DNA of 64,000 nucleotides. Source: Synanceia verrucosa (lineage: Eukaryota; Chordata; Actinopteri; Perciformes; Synanceiidae). Location of the stretch: NCBI GenBank assembly GCA_029721515.1, contig CM056556.1:14466098-14530097 (forward strand), in the 5' to 3' direction. This document shows, one piece after another, positions 23,701 to 36,800 of the stretch (within the stretch, counting starts at the first letter, position 1; the number at the start of each line of letters is the position of its first letter). A program made the position numbers and the translations under genes. Under the pieces are notes generated by a model. That model was not told the DNA's origin. It was given only the letters and a program-made list of their open reading frames with translations, and made no database searches.

Positions 23701-26700
23701 AAAGGTCTAAGGTGAAAGTCAAAGCCTAACAGGCATACAGCTGAAGCTACTGGCTGAGTTCTTTGTAATGACTGCATTGTGATGCAAGTTTTCCACAACA
23801 TTGCCTTAAAGATGATGTACCTAAATTAGTTAAAGACATTACAGTAGTCCAGGTATTACCTTTTTTGAGAGCATGTTGCTTCATGTTGCCACACTGCATT
23901 TTGTGTGGCCTCTCGAGGACTGCAAAGCCCTTGTTTTGTCTTTTCTCTTGCTGCCCCCCACATGCCCACTTGCAAACTGCCTGTTCTGCTTATTCAGCTC
24001 AGCTTTTGTGATGCGGGCTATTCATACCTCCAGTCAATGTCCATGAGGCATTGAGGACTTCCACTGCAGCCAACTCTTTTTTTATACTAGTTGAAAATCT
24101 TTACCTGATAATCTGAAAGCTTTATGCACTAGTCACTGGCCTTGCTTCACGTTGTGTCCAACTTCCTTCCTGTGTAAGAGGATTAGATTTATGAGCATTT
24201 ACAAGAGAATTAATTAGCGCTGAAAGGCTCAGTTTGGTGATTCGCAGGATTTGTTTCAAGGACCAAGATATTTTCCTGCTAAACTCTTGTCGATTTGTCC
24301 TGCCATGTGTTGTAGTACACACATGGACTCAGTTTTAAATGTCATCAAATAGTCACATGTGAGTTAAATGCAATTACATGGATATAGGCTAAGGGAGCCA
24401 GAGCTGAAATGTGTACCGCACAGTCTGGTTTGATTTCAAAAGCTCAGCACTGTGAGGGTATGGATGTGATCCTGCAAGGCAATATCCTTTCTTGTGCCTC
24501 TGTGAGGGCTGTGAACTGCACTGAGATCTGTCATTTGATCATATCCTTAGGATTGCTTGTTTGCTCTGACTGGTCACAGTAGGATGCCCAATCATTAAAG
24601 GCCTTGAAGCAGCTTGAAGGGCATTCAATTAAAGATCATTTGGATAATGTGCTGTGGTAAGGCAGTATTTGTTCATCGCAGAGACAGAGAGACATGATTT
24701 TCTTAGCTTTAAGTTTCTAGAGCTGCACCGAATATCTGTTTTTTTTACGCTCAAAGCTTCTATTTAGTTTTTTTGTGAAGTTTCAAATGTCTAATGTCAT
24801 ATTTAAAATATTTATCTGCAACCGTCCAGACGTACTGGGGTTTAACAGAATGAATAAACCTCCAAAAAAGCTGCATAGCATTTGAATATTGATTTTGAAT
24901 TGCAGTCTAGCAGCGTAATTGTTACCTAGATAATGGAATGTAACATAAGAGATACCACATTTGACTGTGAACAGTGACAAAATACACACTGATCCAATAC
25001 TGAGAAATATATGTGATTTAGTGTCTCAAAATACACTCATGATCTAGCTCCAATTGTCATTTTCTGTACAGTACAATGTCAAGATTCTTTTCAATTTTCT
25101 GTTTAGTATAAGACGACAGTTTAGACGTTTCACGATGACTTCTAGATATATTTGTTCTATTTTTTTTAAACAGAACTCAGCATGAGGAAATCCCCTTCAG
25201 CTTTTAGAAAATGACTCAACAAATGACCAAAAGCAGAGTTTTTCTTCCATCTTCCATTCCGTCATCTTGTTGGCCTTTACAAAGTAAGGTCTTAATGATG
25301 TTAATTACCCCATAGCTACTCTTTAAGGTTATCTGCGTTTGTCTTTACTCTCACTGCACTTAAATGTTAGAGAGGTTGAGGAGAGATGCTTTTGTGTTCA
25401 GATTTTTTGACAATGATTTTAGAACCTCAGTTAACTATCAGATAAATAACTTTGTTCTTGTTTTTAATGGACATCAGACTGTAAAATGAACATCAAATGT
25501 CATTTCTCTGTGAAAATGGTCCAAAATTAGCATAGGATGGCTGTGTTTGCCCCCACTTCAGCTCTTTGAAAACATATCATGTGAAGATCTAAACCAACTC
25601 TTGGTTTGATTTTCAAGTAAAATAATTTCATAAGGAAGTTTCCAGTGGGCCCCCCAAACTCTGGTGTTAAAACCTGACGATATGTCGACAAAACTCATGA
25701 AGACCTTTCCCCTTCTCTAATATATAAAGATCCTCTTTGGAGCCTCTTGGTTGTTTGTGGTTAAACTGTAGTAGAAGGGGAGTGAGGGATCAAAGACCCA
25801 CCCAGAACAATAAAAGCTAAGCTTGTGGAGTGTTGACCCACAGACCTTAAGCTCTTCATTACTGCAGCTCACTGCTAATTATTGTGGACAGGACAGTCCT
25901 GGACTCAGAAAACTGCCCAACCCTCTTTACTACAGGGTGGCCAGCTCTTGCTGCTACTCCTAGTTCTTCATTTCTATACATTTGAGGTCAAGAGGCAACA
26001 AACCTCCTGGTGCCATTCACCCCAACCCACCCAATAAACCAACATCTCCCTCTGGCAAACAAGAAGAAATCCTAAACCTAACTGAAGAGAATGCAATGTT
26101 TTTACCCTCTACTGAAGCAAAAATGTTACCATGTGCTCCCCTGACTGTGCAGACCAATGATTTTATGCTGACTTTATCTTGGCTGTAGTGACCACAGACC
26201 ACATCCTCCAGACCATGTGCGACCATTACAAATAGCTTTGTAAGCTTAGATTAGCTGGCAGAGGTATTCTGAAAAACAAATTTTCTCGAGAAGAGATTTT
26301 GAGTTGTTAGCTGTGCAGCATCTGTTCATTTTTGATGCAACAATGGCTGCTGGCATCAACTTTGATTGCATTATCTTCCAGTGATGTTTTCAGATAGCCC
26401 ACATATTCTGTCATTGATTGGTTTGCAATATAAGCCTGTCATATTTTCAATCAGCTGTTGATGCCATGAATGATATCCATATTCTGTGGAATGCCTTCAT
26501 CATCAGCATCACCAGACCTGTCACAGTGGCATGCTCAGTCTTACTGTATAATAATGTGAATAGCACAATGAAATAACTCAAACAGCAGTTCAAAAGGAGA
26601 CGACCAGTGATTGTCATGCGCTACGTTTGTAGGTTGTCCAAAAGGAGATTTCTCTACAAAACAGGAAAGTGTGTGTTGCTGTTACTCATCATGCCTTTTT

Positions 26701-29060
26701 GGGTCTACACACAACCACAGCCATCATGTCCCTGCAGAGCCTCCATGTTTTCCACTGAGGTTTAAGAACTCGCTGGCCTCCTGTACCACAGGGATCGTGT
26801 TGGGAATGTTTGAGACCTTCTCAAATGGCTTCGTTCCTACTCCATAGACCTTTGCACACGTGTCAGACACATCTGCAAGAACTCAATCAGGAGGGCCTTT
26901 CTAATTTTATAGGCCTTTGGTCAGCTTAATTTTGAAGGTGCTATTTTAACTAATGCTGCAGCTTTGAACACTTTTATTTAGCTAATGTGATTTAGATCCT
27001 TTCTTTATTTTAGGTACATCTTCAGCTTGTAGCTCACAAACAGTTTTTTCCAGTTGATTGAAGTCAGACATTGATCTTTTTATTTAAAATTAATTTGATG
27101 TACTAATAGAAATACCATTGAAAGAAAATTAATTTGATGTGACAGTTAATTGATTTTTGCAGGGGAACAAATGCAGATCTTCTTTGGTTTGGTCTGCCTC
27201 TTTCTGAGAAAACGGCCTTGGTCTTTTTTGGCTGGCTGCAGTAGATGTTGGACTTGTTTACTTTGGCTTGTTATTTGCTTGTGCCGTGTGTTGAGAGCTC
27301 ATACTTACTGCACCATCATTTAGAGCCATCAAGACTTAACCACATGGATTGCTAAACCAAAACAATGAGTTGAAAGCAGCTGACCACTGCATGACTGGGT
27401 GTTGATTCCTAGTGGGTATGGCAATACCAGCAATCCTTCCATATTACACATTTTTTTTTTGATTTAGTGGTTAAACAAAAACAGATATTGCTTATTTGAA
27501 AAGGTGAAACTGTTTTAGCAACATTAAAAGTATGCATGACAGTATGTGGAGAGACTCATAAAGTTGTATTGTGATTAGATTACATGCCATTCCACACCAG
27601 AGAACATGGTAACACATCACTTTTTGAAGTCAAGGCTTAAGCATATTGGGTTACTCCACATCTACCAAAGTGGATCCTTTAATTAAGTTATTATTATTTT
27701 TTTAATATTCTAGAAAGTATTAACTACTTTGCTCTCCTGTAATGAAATGGCATGCATTGGCAATCAGTAGGTTTGCAAAATGCATCCATAGTTACATTTA
27801 AGCCTCTTTTTCTTTCAGCCGTGGCTAAAGTACCACTTGAAAGCAAACGTGGTGCATGCGTTAAGAATATCAAAGCTCAAACATTCTCAAGTATTGGATA
27901 GTTGATTGATTATTAAAACCCATCTATAGTAACATCAGTCCTTCTGTCTCACTACTGTGCATATAAATACTGTTCCTCTCCAGACTCTCTCTTCTCTTAA
28001 ATCTGTAGCCAACCTATGTGCCGAGCAGTACAGGCACGTGTGAAGGGATACCAAAGAAAAATGGTGCCGCTGGTCTGCCCCAAGACCGCACTGAGTGCTC
28101 TGCTGCCAACAGTGCCTCCAGTAATTATAGACCAGAGCTGTGGAGACTGTTGCTCTCTGGGCTAAACTGAAACTAAACCCCCTATTTCTTGCTCTTTTCA
28201 GTACACGAGTACCCCATATTTAAAAACTGTTATTTTTGGACTGTAGCTTGATTCTCTTTTGTTTATAGTTCACCCTGACCGAGTTGAAATGTAGAATAAG
28301 ACTAAAGACTAAAAACTGTGTGGTCGGTGTCCTGGTGCTCTAATCATGTCAGGGTGGAAGTGACTATGGGCTGCTGTAATTAGCCAACAGGATAGGCAGG
28401 TAGCATCTTCTGTACCTCTGTCATTAGATGCTGAGTGTAGGATGTTAGGTAGGAATAATATGTTTTATGTTTTGTTGAAGATGATTTCAGTACACAGTAA
28501 TCCACTAAGTCTAAATTACTTTATTCTGTTGTTATATATTGTTTGTTATAAAAATCTAAAGCTGTGGTGCTCTTGAAAAGGAAAGAGTAGCATCTTTTTG
28601 CTTTTGTTTAGCACTCTATTGTCTTACTTTATCTTGTCATGGAGAACCGAATGAGTTTGTTTGGTGTGCCATGAGTGATTGTTCTGTTTTTATGGCAACC
28701 AAACCCAAACATATGTCTGGTTGGACCAGTCTTACAGATTAGAGTGGTTTTTGATTCATGAATTCCTTCTTACATGCTGGTATTATTTCCATATTGTTAT
28801 CTGCAGGCTCCACTCAGTATTCCCTTTTCCCCAGTTAAAACCACAGTTGCTCTCATGTTTTCGAGATGAATCTTGCTCTCTCAATCCTTTACAGCTGGAG
28901 TTCTTTGAAAGTTTGTTTGGGTTGTCAGGGCAATAAGCAGCATATCAATTCACCATATTTGAAGATAGCTCAAGCATTATTCATGGGTTTATTTTTATTG
29001 ATGTGTATGCAGTGTTTTCTAACATTAATCATTCTTTCTCCCTCTCCCTATTTTCAATAG
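20701..29060. other. Large intron between candidate first exon and WW2 exon
   Basis: AT-rich, unusually poor in recognisable transposons compared with the flanking 20 kb. Apart from the open segment at 28009 no exon-like sequence was found. It may contain conserved noncoding elements, which cannot be judged without comparison. Confidence 0.5.
28009..28167 (+). other. Possible unrecognised exon in the large intron
   Basis: A pyrimidine-rich tract ending ctcttaaatctgtag precedes CCA ACC TAT GTG, which stays open for 53 codons in the phase given by the MEAF exon. It starts PTYVPSSTGTCEGIPKKN and ends LLLSGLN before a TGA. Base composition is less AT-rich than the flanks. I recognise no homologue. 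Possible donors inside are weak, including one at 28038 that would fit the phase of the 29061 exon. It could be an alternative 5' exon, a terminal exon of a tiny transcript, or chance. Confidence 0.25.
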
Positions 29061-29144
29061 TCATAATGAGCGGAAGGTGACCTGCAAGCATCCTGTCTCA
29101 AACTTACCCTCACAAGACAATTGCATCTTTGTTGTCAACGAACA
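29061..29144 (+). CDS. plekha5: plekha5 exon: second half of WW2 domain
   Basis: Acceptor ttttcaatag is followed by T CAT AAT GAG CGG. The first base completes an Asn codon begun in an upstream exon outside the window. The peptide starts HNERKVTCKHPV and ends DNCIFVVNEQ, the C-terminal half of the second WW domain including the HNERKVTCKHP strand. Donor is AACA/gtaagt, leaving two bases (CA) of a Gln codon. No exon encoding the WW1 domain or the first half of WW2 is visible upstream, so the intron before this exon probably extends past base 1. Confidence 0.93.
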
Positions 29145-32100
29145 GTAAGTCTCTTGTTTTTACTTTTAGAATGCCACTGGGTAGCATTTTTTGAGCACTA
29201 CAGTATGCTGTTGCAATTCACTGATGTGTAGGCAACATTGCACAAGTCAGTGCCTTGCCACCCTCTATTTGTAGGTCTTGCAGTTCAAAGCCTCCTCTAT
29301 TCAGTGCATCTTCATTTATTAATGTTCATAAACAATTTTTTGGGGACATGAAACTAACCTTTGAAATACAAATTACAAATATACATGTACGTCCATGTGA
29401 TCATCTACACCACTTTCAGCACAACATTAATCACATGTCTGCCCTCATGACTGGATCAGTCAGAGGCCACTCTTCTTGAACTTTCACTTCAAGGAGAATG
29501 ACCATGGATCTGTCACTTAGTGACACTTACTTTCTTTGGAATCATCAGTACTCCCATGGGCATCTCAAAATGAGGTGTGGACAAGGAGGTATTCTGTCCA
29601 GAGGATGTCCAAAATCTCACTCACATTTACTTCTGTGTCTCACTTTCAGTAAGTGCACGAAATATACATGTACAAGACTATTTGCATCACAACCCACACC
29701 ATGACAAAGGCCTCAGCTTTCACCCACCACCCGAGCCATCTTAGCTTAATGTTGCGTGACATGTATCAGCTCCACTCAGTTTCTCACCTCCCTCACAAAC
29801 CCCCTGACATAGCAGCACTTATGTGATGTCATCACAATTGGTGTCACTTTTTTATGGAGCAATGGGTGTTGATTTGAAATATTTTCTGCATCAAGACATG
29901 ATAATTACAAAATTAAAATCCTGGTTTTCTATGATACGTTGAGCTTTTTTTTCAGCTGCATTTTGTTCAGCAGAAACGGAATAATTGTAAAATTTATGTG
30001 AGGACACTTTCTGGGCCAGAACTGTCACACTTCACTCTCTCGACACATTCCTCTCCTCACTGTGTTACTCTCACATCTCTGCTGCTTTTTGCACTGAGAG
30101 GCTCAACATGCCTCTGCAAGATGATATCTAATTTAGCAATTAGTGTTTTGTCTTTGTAAGATAATCTACAAAATGAATGTCAGATGTAGTAGAGGTCAAC
30201 TTTGGCGAGTGATAAACCCACGCCATGACGCATTGTTATTTTTAAGTTTTATTACAGCGCATTTCATCCAACTGTTGGCTCCGTTTTGGAAAAAAGTAAT
30301 GGGGGGGGGAGTCTTCACCCTGGATGAGTAATAAAAGGCAAAGACGGATTTAAGCTGCCTCAAGGATAAAGAGGCCAGGCTGAAAATCACTGCCTAATCT
30401 GCTCTGTACTTAAATCCAAAACACAAAATTTGGTTTACATTGGCTTGGTCGTTTTTAGTAATGTAGTCTAGTATAACATGTAAAGAACATAAACTCAACC
30501 CAACACACACAGATATACAGTATGAATAAGATAAAACAAAAAAATAACAGCTAAAAAGAACAGGCTCCAGTGATGAAGAAAGGCACAACAGGCTGAATTT
30601 AGCCACACCATACAGTGTTAAGGATAGTAATTTAAGCGTTGATTTTGAGTTGAGCTGATACACAACTCACAGTTGCATAAATGCATGGCACAGAATGGAC
30701 ACCATTGTGTTGTTATTGAGGGACCAGTTTAAGCTACATTAGCCTTAGCAGGCAATCTGTTATAAAGAGTTTTCATGAAATAAACATCTGTCGCTCATGC
30801 TGTACTTATGCTGTCAGGCATGCATGACTTAACTGCTCATGTCATGTCTTTGACAAGTGGATTCACCTACCTCAGTGAATGCCTCACCATTCCTCTGACA
30901 TTACTGTACTGTGCACGTCTGTGCCTATTTTTAGTGGTCCACATAACCATGTGCAAGCTGACAGCAGATATTTGTATAACGCACATGTAGCACATGTTTA
31001 CCCAAACACGATCTGACAACATCTGCAAAAATTATTACAAGTGCTCATTGTCCAGTGCAGTTCAGGTTGGGCAACAGTATAACAGTGCCTTATAAAATGC
31101 TGTGAAAATATGGCAGCGTTCTTACCATGCACTTTATTCTGCAGTAGCTTTACCTTTTAGTATCTCTGGACATATAAAACTATTTTAGGCCATAAAAAAA
31201 AATCAGTGAGTAGGACTGCATCATGGCAATGTTGGATTTTTGTATTAATCAGTGTTTTTGTCCACACATTTCAATGCAGTGTGCCATTGTAAAAATAATG
31301 TAGTGGCCCTAAAATGCTAAGATACATATCAGTTTTTAGCTTGTCTTTCCACGTGGTCTGCAGGAAGCGACGTTACACGATATTCATGGCTGTCAGCGTC
31401 AACATGTTCCAATCAGATTAACTCTTTGACTGCCAAGGACATATATTTATGTCCCTCAAAAGAGAACGCCTGGATGCCATAAACGTATATATATACTTCT
31501 CTGCTTTTTTTGGCAGCAGGGACAAAAGAATGCTCTCACACAGCTTGTGAGTAATATTGGGACTTCTGGGACTTTGTAGTCAGGACATAAAGAGACGGTA
31601 CGTCACAGAGCTCAAAGCAGGAAGTGGAGACGATCGCGATTAGAGAAACAAACGGAATCTGGACAAAAAGTGGTGATTTTGGTGAAAATGGCCTCTTCTC
31701 TCCTCAAGATAAAACAAGAATGCAACAAGGTAAAACAAACACTTTTTTCATGATGAAATAGTGAGTCTCTTCTTTCATTTGAGCTATTCAGTGTTTTCAG
31801 AGACATGGTACAAAAATATTCTGTGCATCATGAAAGATGACTCAAAATAGCCAAAAACGGTGGTACAAGGCATTTTCGGTTTTAAAAAAGGGCTGACACT
31901 CAATGAGTTAAAGCATAACATGTAATTTTCTTTTCAGTTGTGTGCTGCTATTTTAGCATTTCCCTTATTTGTAGGATATTCTATTTTATGAAAGTAACTT
32001 TATTGTCATTCATTTGATTATTATGTGTCACGGTCCTGTGCAAATGGTTAGTAAATGCCAAGATATGCCATTAATTATGACACTCCAAATTGAAAAATAA

Positions 32101-33799
32101 CCCTTGTGAGTAGTAGCTTTGAAAATGTGTTATACAAAACAGGTTGTGAAGATCATTCTTTTCCAGTGAAAATCCCAGAAAATATAGCAGTACTATGATA
32201 CACGTCATTGGTCAAAACATTTCAACTTTCACTTTCAACAAATGTGTCTTTCCTCTGCTTTGTAGTGTGAGTTGTGGAAAATTGTGTCACCCAGCATTTA
32301 GCAGGTAATACTCTACGAGGTGGAAATGGATAACTGTGTGTTCTCCACATTTGTTTTTTTATGTAAAACACTTGAACGTGTCTGTGTGTTAATAATCCTT
32401 GTTGTTGCACTCTAACAACAGACTGTGGGTGTTTTTAATAGGATTTTGCCTGATGACCTGTTGTGCATTTGCATTCCAAAATCTGGAAAGGTGCACTTTA
32501 CTGTCTGAGCCATTTGTTGTGTTCATCTAAACTTTAATGAATGACTAACCTCAGAGAGACCATTCCTCACTTTTCCTGGACTGAAGGTCCAAAGCTGTAC
32601 ACCCTTGATGAGTGCTGTCAGTCTAATCATTACCATTCAATTCTTTTCATTGGCAGTTTGTGGATTTCCTAGAAAGCATTAAATGTGCTCTCCCGTTTGT
32701 TTGCACTCTCCTAACAAAGTGTTAGTAGGCCACAAGGCATCAGCAAGTACCATTATTGTGCACTTTGTGATTCACGGCTCAGTGAAGTGTCCATCTTGTT
32801 TCGACAAAGTGTCAGAAAGCTTGACTTTGTGTACGCCCCTTCATGCTCTGTCCCACATGGGTGTACAGGCAACATGTACGCAGGTAAGAGTCCTGCCTCG
32901 TTTCCTTTGCTATGTTAGAGCTGAGTGATATGACCAAACATCTATACCATGACAATTTTACACTTGTACTGAATATCAACAAACTGATTCTACATTTTTC
33001 ACCTAGCGTCAGCCTACAGGACAACTGTACTGTCTACATAGTCTGAACAATCTTGTTTTAAACATGTTTACGACCAAAGCTTTAGCATGAGCTCGTCTTC
33101 TTCTTTCTGTCTGATTTTGAGGCACACATTAGAGTGTAAATAGAGTGTGTAGAGTGTAAATTTTTGATGGTGGTAAACTTTTGGTTTATCACACAGCTCT
33201 GCGCTGTGCTGTACTGAACCTGTGTGCACTTGCCTTGTCTTCTAGTCTTTTGTTGGTCAAAAAAGATAAAGGTCAGGTTCAGAGGCAAACAAAAGTGTTT
33301 GAAAGCACCCTTATTTCTTTAGAAATGCTGTGTGGTCATTTTAAAATGCACCCTCAGCCGCTCAGTTCAGTGCCCCCCCCCGTGTGCTTAGAGCATCAAG
33401 CTTCAGTGGCAGTGTAATCCCTCCTCACTCTTTTTGCACACACAGACCTACACACTCAGAAACAGGCACACAAAATCCATGTTGGATCCCGGCTGTGATG
33501 TACATGTGGGTTTGTTAGAGGGGTTGCCCTGTGATGGACCTGCAACCTCTTCGTGTTTCTGTACAGACAGACGCCTGGTTGTGGTAAACACAAAGATGTT
33601 GTTGTAAAGCTCTGGTATTTTGCTGCAGCTGTTACTGTCTGTACAGTAATAGTCCTGCCTGGAGACGAGCACCAACCTAAACAAGAAAATAGTAATTTAA
33701 AGCAGCCAGACACTCAAAACAGCATGTTGTGGATGTTTGTGATAACATTTGAGAGGAAGCCAGTTAGAGCTTAAAGTTTCATTTCAGAATATAGATATG

Positions 33800-33837
<38 letters not shown>

Positions 33838-36800
33838 ACTTTGTACACTGTGCAAGTGGTTGAGAAATAAATACTGGCAAGGAAAACTGAAGAGTAGAAA
33901 GAGCTAAAGAGCTGTCTGAATTCATATCATTTGGGCTTCAGCACAGGATTTAATTTTTAGGAAGTTTTGTTATTGAAATAGCAGCAAGTTTACACTGTAC
34001 AAGTCAAAACAAGTGCTGAAGCAATTATTTTGATTAGCTGTTGAGGTAATTTGTCAAACGAAACAGTAGAAATTACCAAGTTGCAGCCTCTCAATTATCT
34101 GGGTTTGCTGCTTTTTGTTTGTTGTATGTCAGATTAAACTAAATATCTTTGAGGTTGTAATTGTGTTTTTCTCTAACATAAAAATTTTGTATTTTATCAG
34201 AAGTGCTGTCATATTGTTATTTTGTGTTTTGTTCTTTTTTTGGTTAATGATCATTTTTTTCAGCTAACACTTGAATACCCATGTGCATGGACTGTAACAT
34301 CTCGTGTTGTTCTCTATCTGCCTGTAGTCCCAGACCTGCTTTTACAAACTAATTATCCACAAAATCCCAAACACACAAACACTCTGCAGCTCAGAGGCTG
34401 GAAATTGCCTGTCAAATAGAGCAAAGTCTCTCTTCCAGTGAAATCAGTCCACTTTGTCCACCCCTCCCAGCCTTTGTGGTTTTCATGGCAGGTCAACACC
34501 CCATTGATTATGGTATGGTTTCTTGAGCGAAGTCATTAAATGGGGAAGACAGCAAGCCTCTGTGGCCACTCATCAAGCTATACAAGTAGGTATTTTAGAG
34601 AATTGAGTTGAAAATTGTGTGCTCTTCAACTCTGGGAGCATTAGTTACTCAATGACTTCCTTGATGAGTCACCTGTATACAGAAACCCTTTTATGCTTTC
34701 AGCCACTTAAAAAACACAGTTAACTACAATTATGAGAAAAAAATCTCTTTCATGTGTAGCGTTCTCTTATTGAAGTAGCAATCATAAGATCTCAAGTACA
34801 TAATGGTTAGATCTTCCTGTTTCTTGTAGCTGAGCCTTACCTCGTAACAAACCATGTAACTTTTCTTCTAAACAGGTAAGACAGAGTCAGTCTGTGGTTT
34901 TGTTGTTTCATCCTTTTGGTAGCATCAGATTCGTCTCTGTGCTGCACGAGAATGAACATCTTGTGTATGTTGCCTGCTACTGTTGTGAGCCGAGCTGATC
35001 CCTTTTTGTGTGTGTGCACCTTGAGTTTAACAGCATGGAGCCTGAATTGTTAAAGCATTTTTAAATTTACTTTTTTCCCTCTTTTTTGGGGTGGTAGTAG
35101 TCTTGTGTTTGTGTTTAACAGATGGATGATTTTATAAAAAGGGCTAAGTGTGGTACAGAGACATGAACATATAGATGATGCATAATCCATCCATACATCC
35201 TCTTCCACTTATGTGGGGTCGGGTCACGGGGGCAGCAGCTGAAGCAGGGAGGCTTCCAGTAGGCATCCTGACCAGATGCCCGAGCCACCTCATCTGGCTC
35301 CTCTTGATGTGGAGGAGCAACAACTCTACTCTGAGCCCCTCCTGGATGACTGAGCTTCTCACCCTATCTCTAAGGGAGATCATGGACACCCTGCAGAGGA
35401 AACTCATTTCGGCCACTTGTATCCGTGATCTTTTGGTTCTTTTGGTCACGACCCACACCTCGTGACCATAGGTGAGGTTCAACTTCCCGTCGGACCCTCC
35501 TCTCCAGGACCTCTGAATAGACCTTACCAGGGAGGCTGAGGAGTGTGATCCCCCTATAGTTGGAGCACACCCTCTGGTCCCCCTTCTTGAAAAGGGGAAC
35601 CACCACCCCAGTCTGCCAATCCAGAGGCACTGTCCCCAATGTCCATGCGATGTTGCAGAGACGTGTCAACCATAACAGTCCCACAACATCCAGAGCCTTT
35701 AGGAACTCTGGGCGGATCTCATCCATTCATCAAAGGAGCAGGTTGGCAGGGGGCGTTTGCAGTGCATGGTCGGCGGTTTCTGTCCTCTTCAGTGACCTGA
35801 AACCAATATATCCGAAAGGCTTTTTTCTCTGCTACAGCACTTCTGCTATACTTTGGGTTGCCTGTAATGTTCCCTCTGGACTTGAACTCAGTTTGCTTTC
35901 AGCTAGTGTGCTTTAAAATAGTTTTGTCTTTTAAAGACATTCTGACCTGATTCACTGCTGCAACTGCTGCACTTCAGTATGTCAGGCAGACTTGGCAGAC
36001 CATTTAAAGCTGTTAAACAACTGGGAATGCGTCTGCAGTGACATGGTGGGAGTAATTGGCTTGATTCATGGGCTATGTTGAGATCTCATTATAACAGAGA
36101 GTTTAAACTTCAGAGGGATGGGGGAACAGACAATGCAGTCTGCTTCCTCCTATTCTACTTTCTTTATCGAGGACAGTCAAAATAAATCAGTGGTTTAACT
36201 TGTCTATATGCTCTTTACATGCTCTCTGTCTTTTTTTTATTTAGAACTGCTTCCAAAGTGCCAACGAATGAGAAGAAGGATCGGCCAGTAAGCACCATGA
36301 GTGAAGCCTCCAACTACACAGGCGGTTCGGACTACGCCGCAAACCCCAGTAGCCCAGCAGGAAGAGTGGGTGTCACACATGAACAATGGATAATCATGCT
36401 TGTCTGTTGAATTAGGAAAATAATGGAAAACCTGTCTAGTTGTCTAGAATTTGGGGGGATTTCTATGGATTGCAATTACTTTGCTATTTACTCATTCATC
36501 CTGTATTTCTAGCCATCAAGACCCTCCAAAAAAATTCACAACTTTGGGAAGAGATCTAACTCCATCAGGAGGAATCCCAGTGCCCCAGTAGTCAAGAGAA
36601 ACTGGCTTTATAAACAGGTGAGTAACATTTGTAGTTAAAGGTAACTTTTAGCCAGATTTTTAACAACTGCTGTTTTTTAACTGTTGGGTGGACTACATGA
36701 TTCATGTTAATATATAGTAACCTAAAAGTAGACGTAATATTTGGGAAAGTGCAACAATTTAGCCTAGAACATATTGTGAATAAAAAAATCATGTATGTAC

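Larger units (their letters stand above)
29145..36244. other. plekha5: plekha5 intron, 7.1 kb
   Basis: Contains the piggyBac-type element at 31418-31911, a (TG)n at 33802-33834, a likely old dispersed repeat near 33990-34170 (ending aaactaaatatctttgaggtt), and the LINE fragment at 35170-35726. No additional exon recognised. Confidence 0.6.

Noticed and set aside
25982..26188. 68-codon proline-rich frame MRSRGNKPPGAIHPN…
   Set aside because: No acceptor or donor of consistent phase and no recognised homologue; treated as chance.
1..29060. Search for plekha5 exons coding WW1 and the first half of WW2
   Set aside because: None found; the SWTYG/FFIN and LPTGWEE/RYYIN motifs do not appear in an exon-like context, so they are taken to be upstream of the window.
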